A stretch of DNA of 26,139 bases from an uncultured Collinsella sp. (GCA_902489225.1 CABTZA010000005.1:1-26139); one strand, 5' to 3'; positions 7,822 to 16,689 are shown, counted from the stretch's first letter. The notes: generated from the letters alone by a model not told the origin. Translations and numbers: made by a program.

Positions 7822-8088
7822 ATGGCTAATGATTTTTCTGCACGTCAGCCGCGTCGTAAGTACTGCCAGTTCTGCAAGGAGAACACTGAGTTCATCGACT
7901 ATAAGGACACTCAGCTTCTCCGTAAGTACATGACCGACCGTGGCAAGATCAAGCCCCGTCGCGTCACTGGCGCTTGCACGCAGCATCAGCATGACATCGC
8001 CAACGCCATCAAGCGCGCCCGCGAGATGGCTCTCCTGCCGTACACCGTCCCCGTGGTTTCCTCTCGTGGCAACCGCGACCGCGGCTAA
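7822..8088 (+). CDS. rpsR: 30S ribosomal protein S18
   Basis: 88 aa from ATG 7822 (AAAGG nine bases upstream); an upstream in-frame start at 7771 has no support. KYCQFCKEN and GACTQHQHD give a CxxC plus CxxxH set, marking the zinc-binding form of S18. FIDYKDTQLLRKYM and KRAREMALLPY are family hallmarks. It pairs with S6 on the 30S platform. Confidence 0.98.
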   Translation: MANDFSARQPRRKYCQFCKENTEFIDYKDTQLLRKYMTDRGKIKPRRVTGACTQHQHDIANAIKRAREMALLPYTVPVVSSRGNRDRG

Positions 8089-8103
8089 GAAGGGAGACGC
8101 ATC

Positions 8104-8643
8104 ATGAAGGTTATTCTTCTCGATGAGATCAAGGGCAAGGGCGGCGAAGGTGACGTCGTAGAGGTCGCTCAGGGTTACGCTGAGAACTTCCTGTTCCCCA
8201 AGAAGCTCGCTGTTGCCGCCACCAAGGGCAACCTCAAGCAGCTTGACGAGCGTCGCAACAACATCGCCAAGCGCGAGGCCGTCCGTCTGGCTACTGCCAA
8301 CGAGACCAAGGCTGCCTTCGAGGGCAAGACGGTCACCGTTGACGTCAAGGTCGGCGACGAGGGCATCCTCTTTGGCTCCGTTACCGCCGCTATGATCGCT
8401 GACGCCATCAAGGCTCAGCTCGGTATGGACATCGACCGCAAGCGCGTCGAGCTCGGTAAGCCCATCAAGGTTGCCGGTGCCCACACCGTTGCCATCTCGC
8501 TGTACCGCGAGATCAAGGCCGAGGTTGTCGTTCTCGTCGGCGTTACCGCCGAGGAGCTCGCTGCCGAGGCTGAGGTCGAGGAGGCCGCTGAGGTCGCCGA
8601 GGTCGAGACCGCCGAGGTCGAGACTGAGGCTGCTGCCGAGTAG
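8104..8643 (+). CDS. rplI: 50S ribosomal protein L9 with acidic C-terminal tail
   Basis: 179 aa from ATG 8104 (GAAGGGAG upstream). It begins MKVILLDEIKGKGGEGDVV-V--GYAENFL-P, the L9 N-terminal rRNA-binding domain, then the long connecting helix and the C-terminal domain (about 80-150). Residues about 150-179 are an Ala/Glu/Val repeat (AEVE, AAEVAEVE-type units), not part of the standard protein of about 150 aa. L9 sits at the base of the L1 stalk. Last gene of the rpsF operon, with a terminator 33 bp after it. Confidence 0.97.
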   Translation: MKVILLDEIKGKGGEGDVVEVAQGYAENFLFPKKLAVAATKGNLKQLDERRNNIAKREAVRLATANETKAAFEGKTVTVDVKVGDEGILFGSVTAAMIADAIKAQLGMDIDRKRVELGKPIKVAGAHTVAISLYREIKAEVVVLVGVTAEELAAEAEVEEAAEVAEVETAEVETEAAAE

Positions 8644-8675
8644 CATTTGCTGCAACGCAACAATCTTGTTCTAAG

Positions 8676-8716
8676 AAGGGCGCTCTGGGAAACCAGGGCG
8701 CCCTTTTGTTTTTTTG
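8676..8716 (+). terminator. Terminator of the rpsF-rplI operon
   Basis: A 13-bp stem with one T-G wobble, AAGGGCGC-CTGG / CCAG-GCGCCCTT, has loop GAAA and is followed by TTTTGTTTTTTT. It separates the ribosomal operon from dnaB. Confidence 0.9.
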
Positions 8717-8751
8717 CGCTGAGCGAGTGTCATGGTGAACGTTGCGTCGAA

Positions 8752-8767
8752 GTCCTATATACAGGAC
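8752..8767. promoter_or_regulatory. Small palindrome with TATATA box upstream of dnaB
   Basis: GTCCT-ATATAC-AGGAC is a short inverted repeat (5-bp arms) that contains TATATA (8756-8761), which could be a -10 box. No good -35 box is seen, though TGGTGA lies 17 bp before it. It is the only candidate control site noted in the 150-bp gap between the terminator and the dnaB start at 8869, apart from a second -10-like TACTAT at 8830-8835. Confidence 0.25.
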
Positions 8768-8868
8768 CGTTCATCCGTTTGGTTCGGTGATGATTGGCGG
8801 CGCGCGGCGCGTTTTGGGACCGTGGCTGATACTATGGATGCTCGCAAGCGATATGAATGAGGATGCTC

Positions 8869-10260
8869 ATGGCATATGATGAAAGGGAGACGGGGCTGAC
8901 GGTCGAGGACCGTGGCTCCAAGTTGGGTCTCCCTCAAAACCAAGATGCAGAGGCCAATGTACTGGCCGCCATGCTGCTGTCGCCCGAGGTGGTCGAGGAG
9001 GCCCAGGTCGAGCTGCAGCCCGATGACTTCTACCGGCCCATTCATAAGACCATCTACACCGCGATGGTCGATATGTACAACAGCCGCATTCCCATCGACT
9101 CTATCTCGCTGATCGATTACCTGCGAAGCATCAACAAGCTTGATGCCGTGGGCGGCGAGGCCTACATTTTGGAGCTGATGGGTCAGACCCTGTCGCTCGT
9201 GAACTGGCAGCACCATGCCGCCATCGTCCGTCGCGACTCGATGCTACGCGAGCTGATCGGTGCCACCAACGAGATCAACGCACTGGCCTATAACGCCCCT
9301 ACCGACACCAAAGAGGTCGTGGAGCTGGCCGAGAGCAAGCTGCTCAAGGTCACGGCGCGCGAGGTCAAGTCGAGCTATAAGACACTGACCGAGTTTATGG
9401 TCGAGGCCTATAACGAGGCCGAGGAAGTGTGTAAGGCCGGCGGACAGGCCGCGGGCGTGCCCACCGGCTTCCCGTCGCTCGACCGCATGCTTATGGGTTT
9501 CCGCGAGGGCCAGCTCATCATTATCGGCGCCCGCCCTGCCGTGGGTAAGACGTCGTTCGCTCTGAACCTGGCGCTGAATGCCGCCGCTGCGGGCTATACC
9601 GTTGGCTTCTTTTCGCTGGAGATGTCGGGCAAGGAAATTGCCCAGCGCCTGATTTGCGCCTACGCCATGATTTCGATCAGCGACTTCCGTACGGGCCGCA
9701 TTAGCCCCGAGCAGTGGGCCAATATCAACGAGGCCACGCAGACTTTGTCTAAGCTCGACATTCTGATTGACGATACGCCCGGCACCACGGTGACCGAGAT
9801 CCGCGCCAAGAGCCGCCGCATGCTTCACAACAAGGAGAAGGCCATCATTATCCTGGACTACCTGCAGCTGGTGAGTCCTCCGCCGGGGCGTCGCTCCGAG
9901 AGCCGTACCGTCGAGGTCTCCGAGATGTCGCGTGGTTTAAAGATCATGGCCAAGGAGCTTAAGATCCCGCTCATTGCGCTGTCGCAGCTGTCGCGTCAGG
10001 TCGAGTCCCGTACCGGCAAACGCCCGCAGTTGTCCGACCTGCGTGAATCGGGCTCCATCGAGCAGGACGCCGACATCGTTATGTTCTTGGACCGATCCGC
10101 CGACGAGGCCGAGGCCTCGCGCGACGACCGACCCGACGAGGGCGTTACGCGTATCGTCGTGGCTAAGAACCGTTCGGGCCCGATCGGCGACGTCGACCTG
10201 ATGTTCCTGCCGGCATCCACCAAGTTCTATGAGCTTGATGGGGCGCATACCGAGGAGTAG
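8869..10260 (+). CDS. dnaB: Replicative DNA helicase DnaB
   Basis: 463 aa from ATG 8869, chosen because GAGG at 8859-8862 is well spaced; in-frame ATGs at 8857 and 8863 would overlap that site. The N-terminal domain (LPQNQDAEANVLAAMLL) is followed by the RecA-like helicase domain with Walker A GARPAVGKTS (220-229) and Walker B IIILDYLQLV (326-335). ALSQLSRQVE and LRESGSIEQDADIVMFLDR follow near the C-terminus. It is a hexameric fork helicase loaded at the origin. No intein or insertion is present. The purA promoter -35 box overlaps its stop codon. Confidence 0.98.
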   Translation: MAYDERETGLTVEDRGSKLGLPQNQDAEANVLAAMLLSPEVVEEAQVELQPDDFYRPIHKTIYTAMVDMYNSRIPIDSISLIDYLRSINKLDAVGGEAYILELMGQTLSLVNWQHHAAIVRRDSMLRELIGATNEINALAYNAPTDTKEVVELAESKLLKVTAREVKSSYKTLTEFMVEAYNEAEEVCKAGGQAAGVPTGFPSLDRMLMGFREGQLIIIGARPAVGKTSFALNLALNAAAAGYTVGFFSLEMSGKEIAQRLICAYAMISISDFRTGRISPEQWANINEATQTLSKLDILIDDTPGTTVTEIRAKSRRMLHNKEKAIIILDYLQLVSPPPGRRSESRTVEVSEMSRGLKIMAKELKIPLIALSQLSRQVESRTGKRPQLSDLRESGSIEQDADIVMFLDRSADEAEASRDDRPDEGVTRIVVAKNRSGPIGDVDLMFLPASTKFYELDGAHTEE

Positions 10261-10287
10261 GACAGGCGCCCGTTGCACGGGTATACT
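10259..10287 (+). promoter_or_regulatory. Promoter of purA
   Basis: AGGACA (10259-10264) and TATACT (10282-10287) are spaced 17 bp. The -35 box overlaps the last bases of dnaB. The leader to ATG 10352 is about 58 nt and holds a GC-rich hairpin near 10306-10323. Confidence 0.5.
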
Positions 10288-10351
10288 GGGAATGTTTTGT
10301 GCTTCTGCGCGCTTGCGGTGCGCGGACAGTCCATGAATGTGAGGAGTAAAC

Positions 10352-11638
10352 ATGCCGTCAACCGTTTTGGTCGGTGCCCAGTGGGGCGATGAGGGCAAGG
10401 GTAAGATCTGCGACCTAGTCGCCGGCGACTTTGATGCCGTCGTGCGCTACTCGGGCGGCAACAACGCCGGCCACACCATCGTCGTCAACGGCAAGAAGTA
10501 CGGCCTACACCAGGTGCCCTCCGGCATCATGTATTCCGACCACGTGTCGGTGATCGGTAACGGCTGTGTCGTCAACCCCAAGGTTGTCCTTGAGGAGATC
10601 GACATGTTCGAGGCCGACGGCATCACCACCAAGAATCTTAAGATTAGCGGCAACGCGCATGTCATCATGCCGTACCACATCGATCTGGATGGCGCCTTTG
10701 AGCAGAAGCTCGGCAAGAAGAACATCGGTACCACTAAGCGCGGCATCGGTCCGTGCTACCAGGACAAGATGGCCCGCATCGGCCTGCGTATGCAGGACAT
10801 GCTGGATGAGGCGCTGTTCCGCGATAAGCTGGAGACCGCTCTTGCCCGCGTGAATCCCGAGCTAGAGCTCATCTACAACCTGCCCACCTACACCGTGGAC
10901 CAGATTTGCGACGAGTACCTGCCTATGGCCGAGCGCCTGCGCCCCTACATCACCGAGACGAGCCTGCTGCTCAACAACATGATCGATGAGGGCAAGGACT
11001 TGCTGTTTGAGGGCGCCCAGGCGACGCTGCTCGACATCGATCACGGTACCTATCCGTACGTGACGTCTTCTAACTGCACCGCTGGCGGCGCCATTACCGG
11101 TTCCGGTGTCGGCATGAAGAACGTCGACCGCGTGCTGGGCGTCATGAAGGCCTATATCACCCGCGTCGGTTCGGGCCCCATGCCCACCGAGCTTTCCTAT
11201 GAGTCCGAGGCCGGCCACACGCTGACCGAGGAGGGCTACGAGTACGGCGTGACCACCGGTCGCCGTCGTCGCTGCGGCTGGTTTGACGGCCCTATCGCCA
11301 ACTATGCCTCGCGCGTTAACGGCCTCACCGACATCGCCGTGACCAAGCTCGACGTGCTTTCGGCCTTCGACACCATTAAGGTGTGCGTTGCCTATGACGT
11401 CGATGGCGAGCGCTACACGAGCGTGCCCGAGCACCAGGTGCGCTTTGAGCATGCCAAGCCCATCTACGAGGAGCTCCCTGGCTGGAAGTGCGACATCACC
11501 GGCTGCCGCAGCTTTGACGAGCTGCCGCAGGAGGCTCAGGACTACGTGGCATTTATCGAGGATCTGGCACACACCCGCGTGACGTTCATTGGCGTTGGTG
11601 CTGGTCGCGAGCAGATCATCAACCGATTCTGGAAGTAA
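10352..11638 (+). CDS. purA: Adenylosuccinate synthetase
   Basis: 428 aa, the usual length. It joins IMP and aspartate using GTP, the first committed step to AMP. Visible motifs: GAQWGDEGKGK (8-18) with the catalytic Asp and GTP loop, GGNNAGHT (35-42) with the catalytic His, GTTKRGIGPCYQDK, and the C-terminal TRVTFIGVGAGR and final W-K. GAGGAG lies upstream of ATG 10352. It is followed by a terminator-like hairpin and purD. Confidence 0.98.
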   Translation: MPSTVLVGAQWGDEGKGKICDLVAGDFDAVVRYSGGNNAGHTIVVNGKKYGLHQVPSGIMYSDHVSVIGNGCVVNPKVVLEEIDMFEADGITTKNLKISGNAHVIMPYHIDLDGAFEQKLGKKNIGTTKRGIGPCYQDKMARIGLRMQDMLDEALFRDKLETALARVNPELELIYNLPTYTVDQICDEYLPMAERLRPYITETSLLLNNMIDEGKDLLFEGAQATLLDIDHGTYPYVTSSNCTAGGAITGSGVGMKNVDRVLGVMKAYITRVGSGPMPTELSYESEAGHTLTEEGYEYGVTTGRRRRCGWFDGPIANYASRVNGLTDIAVTKLDVLSAFDTIKVCVAYDVDGERYTSVPEHQVRFEHAKPIYEELPGWKCDITGCRSFDELPQEAQDYVAFIEDLAHTRVTFIGVGAGREQIINRFWK

Positions 11639-11660
11639 TCGGCGTTATTTGGTTATTGCG

Positions 11661-11704
11661 ATATACCCCTTCGCAGCCCGGATGGGCGGCCGAGGGGTAT
11701 ATTT
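11661..11704 (+). terminator. Hairpin after purA
   Basis: A perfect 10-bp outer stem, ATATACCCCT (11661-11670) / AGGGGTATAT (11693-11702), has an inner GCCC-GGAT-GGGC stem in the loop. The T tract is short (ATATTTG), so termination may be partial. Confidence 0.6.
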
Positions 11705-11758
11705 GCTTGTAATGGGTCCGCTTGGTTGGCGGGCCGGTAATCCATAGAGGAGGCACCC

Positions 11759-13063
11759 TTGAAGGCGGACACTCAAACCATCGACATCCTGTTGTTGGGC
11801 AGCGGCGGCCGCGAGCATGCTCTGGCAGCCAAGCTCGCAGCATCACCGCGCGCCGGCAAGCTCTACATCGCGCCGGGTAACGGCGGCACCGCGAGCTGCG
11901 GCGAGAATGTGGTTCTCGACGATTGCGATCCTGCGGCCGTGGCGGCGTTTGCCCAGAGCCATGGATGCGGACTCGTGGTGATTGGCCCCGAGGCTCCGCT
12001 CGTGGCAGGCGTTGCCGACGCCGTTCGCGCGGCGGGTATCCCGTGCTTTGGCCCGGGTGCCGAGGGTGCCCAGATGGAGGGCTCCAAGCTGTTCTCCAAG
12101 CAGCTCATGGAGCGTGCGAACATTCCGACGGCCGCCTATGGCTCGTTTACCGATGAGGCCTCGGCTCTCGCCTACGTGCGCGAGCAGGGCGCTCCGCTGG
12201 TCGTGAAGGCTGACGGCCTTGCCGCCGGCAAGGGCGTTATTGTGGCAACCGAGCTTTCGCAGGCCGAAGAGGCTGTGCGGGAGTGCTTTGGCGGCACCTT
12301 TGGGGATGCCGGCAACACGGTGGTTATCGAGGAGATGCTCGTTGGCCCCGAGTGCTCGCTGCTGGCCTTTACCGACGGCAAGACCGTTCGTCCTATGGCT
12401 ACCTCGCAGGACCACAAGCGCGCGCTCGAGGGCGACAAGGGCCCCAACACGGGCGGCATGGGCGTCTACAGCCCGGTGCCTATCGTGACCGACGAGGAGC
12501 ACGCCACCATGGTGAAGGTCATGGAGCAGACCGTGGCAGAGCTCGCCGCCGAGGGCATCGACTACCGCGGCTGCCTGTACGGCGGCTTTATGCTTACCCC
12601 CGCCGGTCCCAAGGTGCTGGAGTTCAATGCCCGCTTTGGCGACCCCGAGACGCAGGTCGTGCTGCCGCGCCTTAAGAACGACCTGGTCGAGGTCATGCTG
12701 GCTTGTGCCAACTGCGAGCTCGACCAGATTGAACTCGACTGGCGCGACGAGTGGGCCGTGGCCGTTGTCCTGACGAGCGCGGGCTATCCCGGCAGCTACG
12801 AGAAGGGTAAGGTCATCACCGGTATTGAGGATGCCGAGGCCATGGAGAACGTGACCGTGTACCACGCGGGCACTGCCGTGGTGGACGGCCAGCTCGTGAC
12901 CAATGGTGGCCGCGTGCTTGCCGTGACCGCGCTGGGCGATACGTTTGAGAACGCTCGCAACCTTGCCTACGAGGCTTGCGAGAAGATCGATTTTGAGGGC
13001 AAGACCCTGCGCCACGACATCGGCCTGCGTGCGCTGCGCGGCCGCGACGCCTGGGATGCCTAA
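11759..13063 (+). CDS. purD: Phosphoribosylamine-glycine ligase
   Basis: 434 aa from a TTG start at 11759 with GAGGAGG (11747-11753) five bases upstream. It is the ATP-grasp enzyme of purine synthesis step 2 (phosphoribosylamine + glycine to GAR). Motifs: LLLGSGGREHALA near the N-terminus, GPEAPLVAGVAD, the ATP-grasp stretch VVKADGLAAGKGV, QDHKRALEGDKGPNTGGMG and EFNARFGDPE. It is a stand-alone protein, not fused to PurM/PurN. It lies 120 bp after purA and 21 bp before the NUDIX gene. Confidence 0.98.
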   Translation: MKADTQTIDILLLGSGGREHALAAKLAASPRAGKLYIAPGNGGTASCGENVVLDDCDPAAVAAFAQSHGCGLVVIGPEAPLVAGVADAVRAAGIPCFGPGAEGAQMEGSKLFSKQLMERANIPTAAYGSFTDEASALAYVREQGAPLVVKADGLAAGKGVIVATELSQAEEAVRECFGGTFGDAGNTVVIEEMLVGPECSLLAFTDGKTVRPMATSQDHKRALEGDKGPNTGGMGVYSPVPIVTDEEHATMVKVMEQTVAELAAEGIDYRGCLYGGFMLTPAGPKVLEFNARFGDPETQVVLPRLKNDLVEVMLACANCELDQIELDWRDEWAVAVVLTSAGYPGSYEKGKVITGIEDAEAMENVTVYHAGTAVVDGQLVTNGGRVLAVTALGDTFENARNLAYEACEKIDFEGKTLRHDIGLRALRGRDAWDA

Positions 13064-13084
13064 AATCCGAGAGGAATGAGACGG

Positions 13085-13780
13085 ATGGACGATAAGAACG
13101 AAGAACTCGTGGACGCGCAGATTGTCGAGGAAGACGGCCGCGCGTACGGACACGCAGAGGGCGAGCCAGGCGGCGAGGTCGCTGACGAGCCGGCGCTGGT
13201 GCTGGGCGATGACGACCCGCACGATGCCGCGCTGCACGAGAAGATTCTTTCGGAGGAGTGCGCCTGGAAGGGCAAGATCCTCGACGTCCACCGTCTTGAG
13301 GTTGAGCTGCCCAACGGTCACCGCAGCGCCCGCGATATCGTTCGCCATCCGGGTGCGGCGGCCGTTGTGGCACTGACCGAGAGCGGCAAGATCGTACTGG
13401 TGCGTCAGTACCGCACCGCCATCGACCGCGTGACGGTCGAGATTCCCGCCGGCAAGCTCGACCCGGGCGAGGACCCGCTCGATTGCGCCAAGCGCGAACT
13501 GCATGAGGAGACGGGCTTTAGGGCTGGTCGCATTCGCTTTTTGACGTCGATTGTCACGTCCTGCGGTTTTTGCGATGAGATCATCCACATCTACTTGGCT
13601 ACCAAGCTCGAGTTTGATGCGCCCAACCCCGATGATGACGAGTTTGTCAACGTGGACCTGGTGCCGCTGCACGAGCTGATCGACGCCGTACTCGACGGCA
13701 AGATCGAAGACGCCAAGACCGTCGTAGGCGCCTTGGCCTGCGATAGCATCGCGCACCGCTTGGGTGGTGCTGAACTGTAA
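13085..13780 (+). CDS. NUDIX hydrolase, ADP-ribose pyrophosphatase-like
   Basis: 231 aa from ATG 13085 with GAGAGGA (13069-13075) nine bases before it; the ATG at 13076 abuts the site and is less likely. The full Nudix box is present at about residues 123-145: G-x5-E-x7-RELHEETGF, with the Glu residues that bind Mg2+. Upstream it has VVALTESGKIVLVRQYRTA--R-TVEIPAGKLD, typical of the NudF/ADP-ribose pyrophosphatase subgroup. The first 45 or so residues are an acidic extension not needed for the fold. Probably translated from the purD transcript (21-bp gap). The exact substrate cannot be read from sequence. Confidence 0.92.
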   Translation: MDDKNEELVDAQIVEEDGRAYGHAEGEPGGEVADEPALVLGDDDPHDAALHEKILSEECAWKGKILDVHRLEVELPNGHRSARDIVRHPGAAAVVALTESGKIVLVRQYRTAIDRVTVEIPAGKLDPGEDPLDCAKRELHEETGFRAGRIRFLTSIVTSCGFCDEIIHIYLATKLEFDAPNPDDDEFVNVDLVPLHELIDAVLDGKIEDAKTVVGALACDSIAHRLGGAEL

Positions 13781-13792
13781 CGAGCGGGGATA

Positions 13793-13831
13793 GCCCTGGG
13801 GCAAGTACTACTGATTGCTTTGTCCCAGGGC
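13793..13831 (+). terminator. Hairpin in the NUDIX-ABC exporter gap
   Basis: GCCCTGGG (13793-13800) pairs perfectly with CCCAGGGC (13824-13831), with an inner GCAA/TTGC stem. There is no clear T run after it, so it may be a weak terminator or an mRNA-stabilising structure. Confidence 0.4.
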
Positions 13832-13862
13832 CTTACGTTGCTGATATTTCTTTGAGGATCAC

Positions 13863-15635
13863 ATGCTGAAGAGGTTTTTTTCGTATTACAAGCCCCAGAT
13901 GGGGCTTTTTGTTGCTGATACTGTTTGTGCTCTGGTGCTTGCTGCCATTGACCTTGCGTTTCCTATTATTCTGCGCAATTTGACCGGTGGGCTATTTACT
14001 CAGGGTCAGGCTGCCATTATGCAGGCGCTCGGTATGATCGCGGTGGGCTTGGTGCTGATGTATGCCGTCCGCTGCGCCTGCCGCTACTTTGTGAGCTATT
14101 GGGGTCACGTGATGGGCGCGCGCATGGAGTCCAAGATGCGCGAGGACCTGTTCGACCAGTATGAGCGCTTTAGCTTTGCGTACTTCGACCGCAACAGCTC
14201 GGGTGACATGATGAGCCGCGTGGTCAACGACCTGTTCGATATCTGCGAGGCGGCGCATCACGTGCCCGAGTGGATCATCATCTGCGGCATCGAGATTATT
14301 GGCTCGTTTGTGATTCTCTTTACCATCGCCCCGGTGCTGGCGCTCGCCATGGCCGTGGTGACGGCGGCGTTTGCGGTCATCATGTTTTGGCAGAACATGC
14401 GCATGCGCGAGGTCTTTAGCGACAACCGCAAAAAGATCAGCGGCATCAATGCACAGCTGCAGGATTCGCTGGCGGGCATGCGCGTGGTCAAGAGCTTTGC
14501 CAATGAGGAGACCGAACGCTTCAAGTTCCGCGCCTCAAACAATCGCTATCTTTCGTCCAAGGAGAACATGTATCACGCCATGGGCGTCTATACCGCGACG
14601 TATGGCCTGCTCTCGGGTGTGCTCTATGTGATCGTGGTGCTGCTGGGCGGCTGGCTGGTCGCCCAGGGACAGCTGCAGGCGGTCGATATGGCGACCTTTG
14701 CACTCTATATTTCGCTGTTCTGCACGCCGCTCGAGACACTCGTCAATTCGGCCGAAACGTATCAGAAGGCTATCGCCGGCTTTAAGCGTATGGACGAGGT
14801 GCTCTCGACCGCGCCGGATATCCAGGACAAGCCGGGCGCCACGGATCTGCAGGTGACTGCCGGCGCCGTGGAGTATCACGACGTGTGCTTTAACTACGAG
14901 GATGTTGAGCTGGGCGAGGGCGATGCCGACGAGCGTCCCGTTATCGACCATATGGACCTGTCCATCAAGCCCGGGCAGACCATCGCTTTGGTTGGCCCTT
15001 CGGGCGGTGGCAAGTCCACGACCTGTTCGCTGCTGCCGCGCTTTTATGACGTGGCTGCCGGATCCATTAGCATCGACGGCCAAGACGTGCGTGATGTGAC
15101 GCAGCAGAGCCTGCGCCGTGCCATCGGCCTGGTGCAGCAGGATGTCTATCTGTTTGACGGTACGATTGGCGAGAACATCGCCTACGGCAAGCCGGGCGCT
15201 ACAGCGGAAGAGATCGCCGAGGCCGCCCGTCGCGCCAACATCGATGCCTTTATCGAGTCGCTTCCACAGGGCTACGACACCGTGGTGGGCGAGCGTGGCA
15301 GCCGTCTTTCGGGCGGACAGAAGCAGCGTGTTGCCATCGCGCGCGTGTTTCTCAAGAATCCCAAAATCTTGATCTTGGACGAGGCGACGAGTGCTTTGGA
15401 TAACGAGAGCGAGGAGGCGGTCCAGGAGTCGCTCGAAGAGCTGGCACGCGGCCGTACCACGATCATCATCGCCCACCGTCTTTCGACCATTAAGCATGCT
15501 GACGAGATTGCGACCGTTGAGCATGGTCGCGTTGTGGAACGTGGCACGCATGAACAGCTTCTCGCCCGTGGCGGCACCTATGCCCGTTACTATCGAATGC
15601 AGTTCGAAGGTGCGCGTGCGCACGAGCTCGACTGA
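13863..15635 (+). CDS. ABC exporter, fused membrane and ATPase domains
   Basis: 590 aa half-transporter of the type I exporter (MsbA/LmrA-like) group. The N-terminal membrane domain (about 1-310) has six hydrophobic segments. The C-terminal ATPase has Walker A GPSGGGKST (378-386), signature LSGGQ (482-486), Walker B ILILDEATSALD and a switch His in IIAHRLSTI. It acts as a homodimer or with an unseen partner; the substrate is unknown. GAGGA precedes ATG 13863. A terminator-like hairpin lies inside codons 10-16. The following membrane protein gene starts 19 bp after the stop, so the two are probably one operon. Confidence 0.95.
   Translation: MLKRFFSYYKPQMGLFVADTVCALVLAAIDLAFPIILRNLTGGLFTQGQAAIMQALGMIAVGLVLMYAVRCACRYFVSYWGHVMGARMESKMREDLFDQYERFSFAYFDRNSSGDMMSRVVNDLFDICEAAHHVPEWIIICGIEIIGSFVILFTIAPVLALAMAVVTAAFAVIMFWQNMRMREVFSDNRKKISGINAQLQDSLAGMRVVKSFANEETERFKFRASNNRYLSSKENMYHAMGVYTATYGLLSGVLYVIVVLLGGWLVAQGQLQAVDMATFALYISLFCTPLETLVNSAETYQKAIAGFKRMDEVLSTAPDIQDKPGATDLQVTAGAVEYHDVCFNYEDVELGEGDADERPVIDHMDLSIKPGQTIALVGPSGGGKSTTCSLLPRFYDVAAGSISIDGQDVRDVTQQSLRRAIGLVQQDVYLFDGTIGENIAYGKPGATAEEIAEAARRANIDAFIESLPQGYDTVVGERGSRLSGGQKQRVAIARVFLKNPKILILDEATSALDNESEEAVQESLEELARGRTTIIIAHRLSTIKHADEIATVEHGRVVERGTHEQLLARGGTYARYYRMQFEGARAHELD
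13890..13910 (+). terminator. Terminator-like hairpin inside the ABC exporter start
   Basis: AAGCCCC (13890-13896) pairs perfectly with GGGGCTT (13901-13907) around the loop AGAT and is followed by five T. This has the full shape of a Rho-independent terminator, within codons 10-16 of the gene. It would be masked by ribosomes when translation is efficient. Confidence 0.4.
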
Positions 15636-15654
15636 TTGATATGACAGGAAGTTT

Positions 15655-16620
15655 ATGGCTGACAAGAACCCTTTGACTCCGGAAGAAGTGACGGAGTTAT
15701 TCTCCGAAATCGATGCATCCGGTGTCTTGGATCCCACGCTTGCCAAAAAGCGAACCGAGCGCATGCGTGAGAAGGAGGCTGCGGCCAAGCGCGGTGACAA
15801 AGCTGCGCTAGCGCAGCTGCGCAGCGAGGACCGCGCGAGCCAGGCAAAACATATCGACCCGCTGTCCGAGGACGATCCTTCGGGTTCGCAGGTGAGTCAT
15901 ACCATTACGAAGACCGCGATGGCCGTGGTCATTGGTATTTTGGTGCTGATCGTGGGCATGCAGATTGGCTACGGCGTGATGCGTCGCCTGAACACCGCCA
16001 ACCTGTCCGAGAGCGTTTCGGTCGATACCGTTTCGACGGCGCTGAAGGGCGGCCTTGAGTGGGGCAACGGCTTTACGCAGTTCCCACTCGACTTTACCGT
16101 CGATGAAGCCGATGAGCGTACGGGCACGGTCGAGGTGACGGTGTTGGACACATCGTCTGCCAACGAGCTCGAGCTGCTGTCCAATGGTCAGATCCAGGCC
16201 GCGGCGCTTGCGACCAACGCGCTGCTCAACGATAAGATCGACCGCGTGGTGTATAACGTTCACGCCTATATTGACGAGGATAGCAACATTCAGCACGATT
16301 CCTTCTTTGGCATGTTTCCCGCCCACGGCCACCAGAGCGCCATCCTGACGTTCGTGTGGACCAAGAGCTCATCCAACGCCACGAATATCGACTGGAAGAT
16401 GCGCATCGTGAGTATGGATGACACCATCGCCGAGCGCATTCAGAAGCAGGTGAACTCGGTGTCGTCGTTGATTGAAGACCCGGTGGTGAGCCAGACCAAG
16501 ATTGACGAGGAAAAGGCCGAACGTGACCTGGAGCATCGTCTGCATGGCCGCGAGATTTTCCGCGGCGGTAAGCCCGGCCGAACGCCGTCCGAACTGCTGG
16601 AGCAAGACAAGAAAAAGTAA
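15655..16620 (+). CDS. Single-pass membrane protein, function unknown
   Basis: 321 aa from ATG 15655 with AGGAAG upstream. Residues 1-80 are charged and probably cytoplasmic (EKEAAAKRGDKAALAQLR-type helix). One strong membrane segment lies at about 88-109. The rest, about 210 residues, looks like an extracytoplasmic mixed alpha/beta domain and ends in a charged tail (LEQDKKK). I do not recognise a family. It is tightly linked to the ABC exporter (19 bp), which suggests a helper or regulator of that transporter; this is inference. A strong terminator follows. Confidence 0.8.
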   Translation: MADKNPLTPEEVTELFSEIDASGVLDPTLAKKRTERMREKEAAAKRGDKAALAQLRSEDRASQAKHIDPLSEDDPSGSQVSHTITKTAMAVVIGILVLIVGMQIGYGVMRRLNTANLSESVSVDTVSTALKGGLEWGNGFTQFPLDFTVDEADERTGTVEVTVLDTSSANELELLSNGQIQAAALATNALLNDKIDRVVYNVHAYIDEDSNIQHDSFFGMFPAHGHQSAILTFVWTKSSSNATNIDWKMRIVSMDDTIAERIQKQVNSVSSLIEDPVVSQTKIDEEKAERDLEHRLHGREIFRGGKPGRTPSELLEQDKKK

Positions 16621-16626
16621 GAGGCC

Positions 16627-16667
16627 ATCATCCCGCGTGAGCCACAAGCCCACGCGGGATGATTTTT
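16627..16667 (+). terminator. Terminator of the ABC exporter operon
   Basis: A 13-bp perfect stem, ATCATCCCGCGTG / CACGCGGGATGAT, has an 11-nt loop followed by TTTTT. It isolates carAB from the upstream genes. Confidence 0.92.
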
Positions 16668-16689
16668 CTGGGACGGGGATTAAAAAATC

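Noticed and set aside
6886..8655. 589-codon open frame on - opposite the rpsF operon
   Set aside because: Opposite four certain genes; composition typical of an antisense shadow.
13085..13220. Separate small gene at the acidic start of the NUDIX protein
   Set aside because: Same frame, with no internal stop or second ribosome binding site; best read as an N-terminal extension.
11843..13804. 653-codon open frame on - opposite purD and the NUDIX gene
   Set aside because: Shadow of GC-rich coding strands; contains no recognisable motif.
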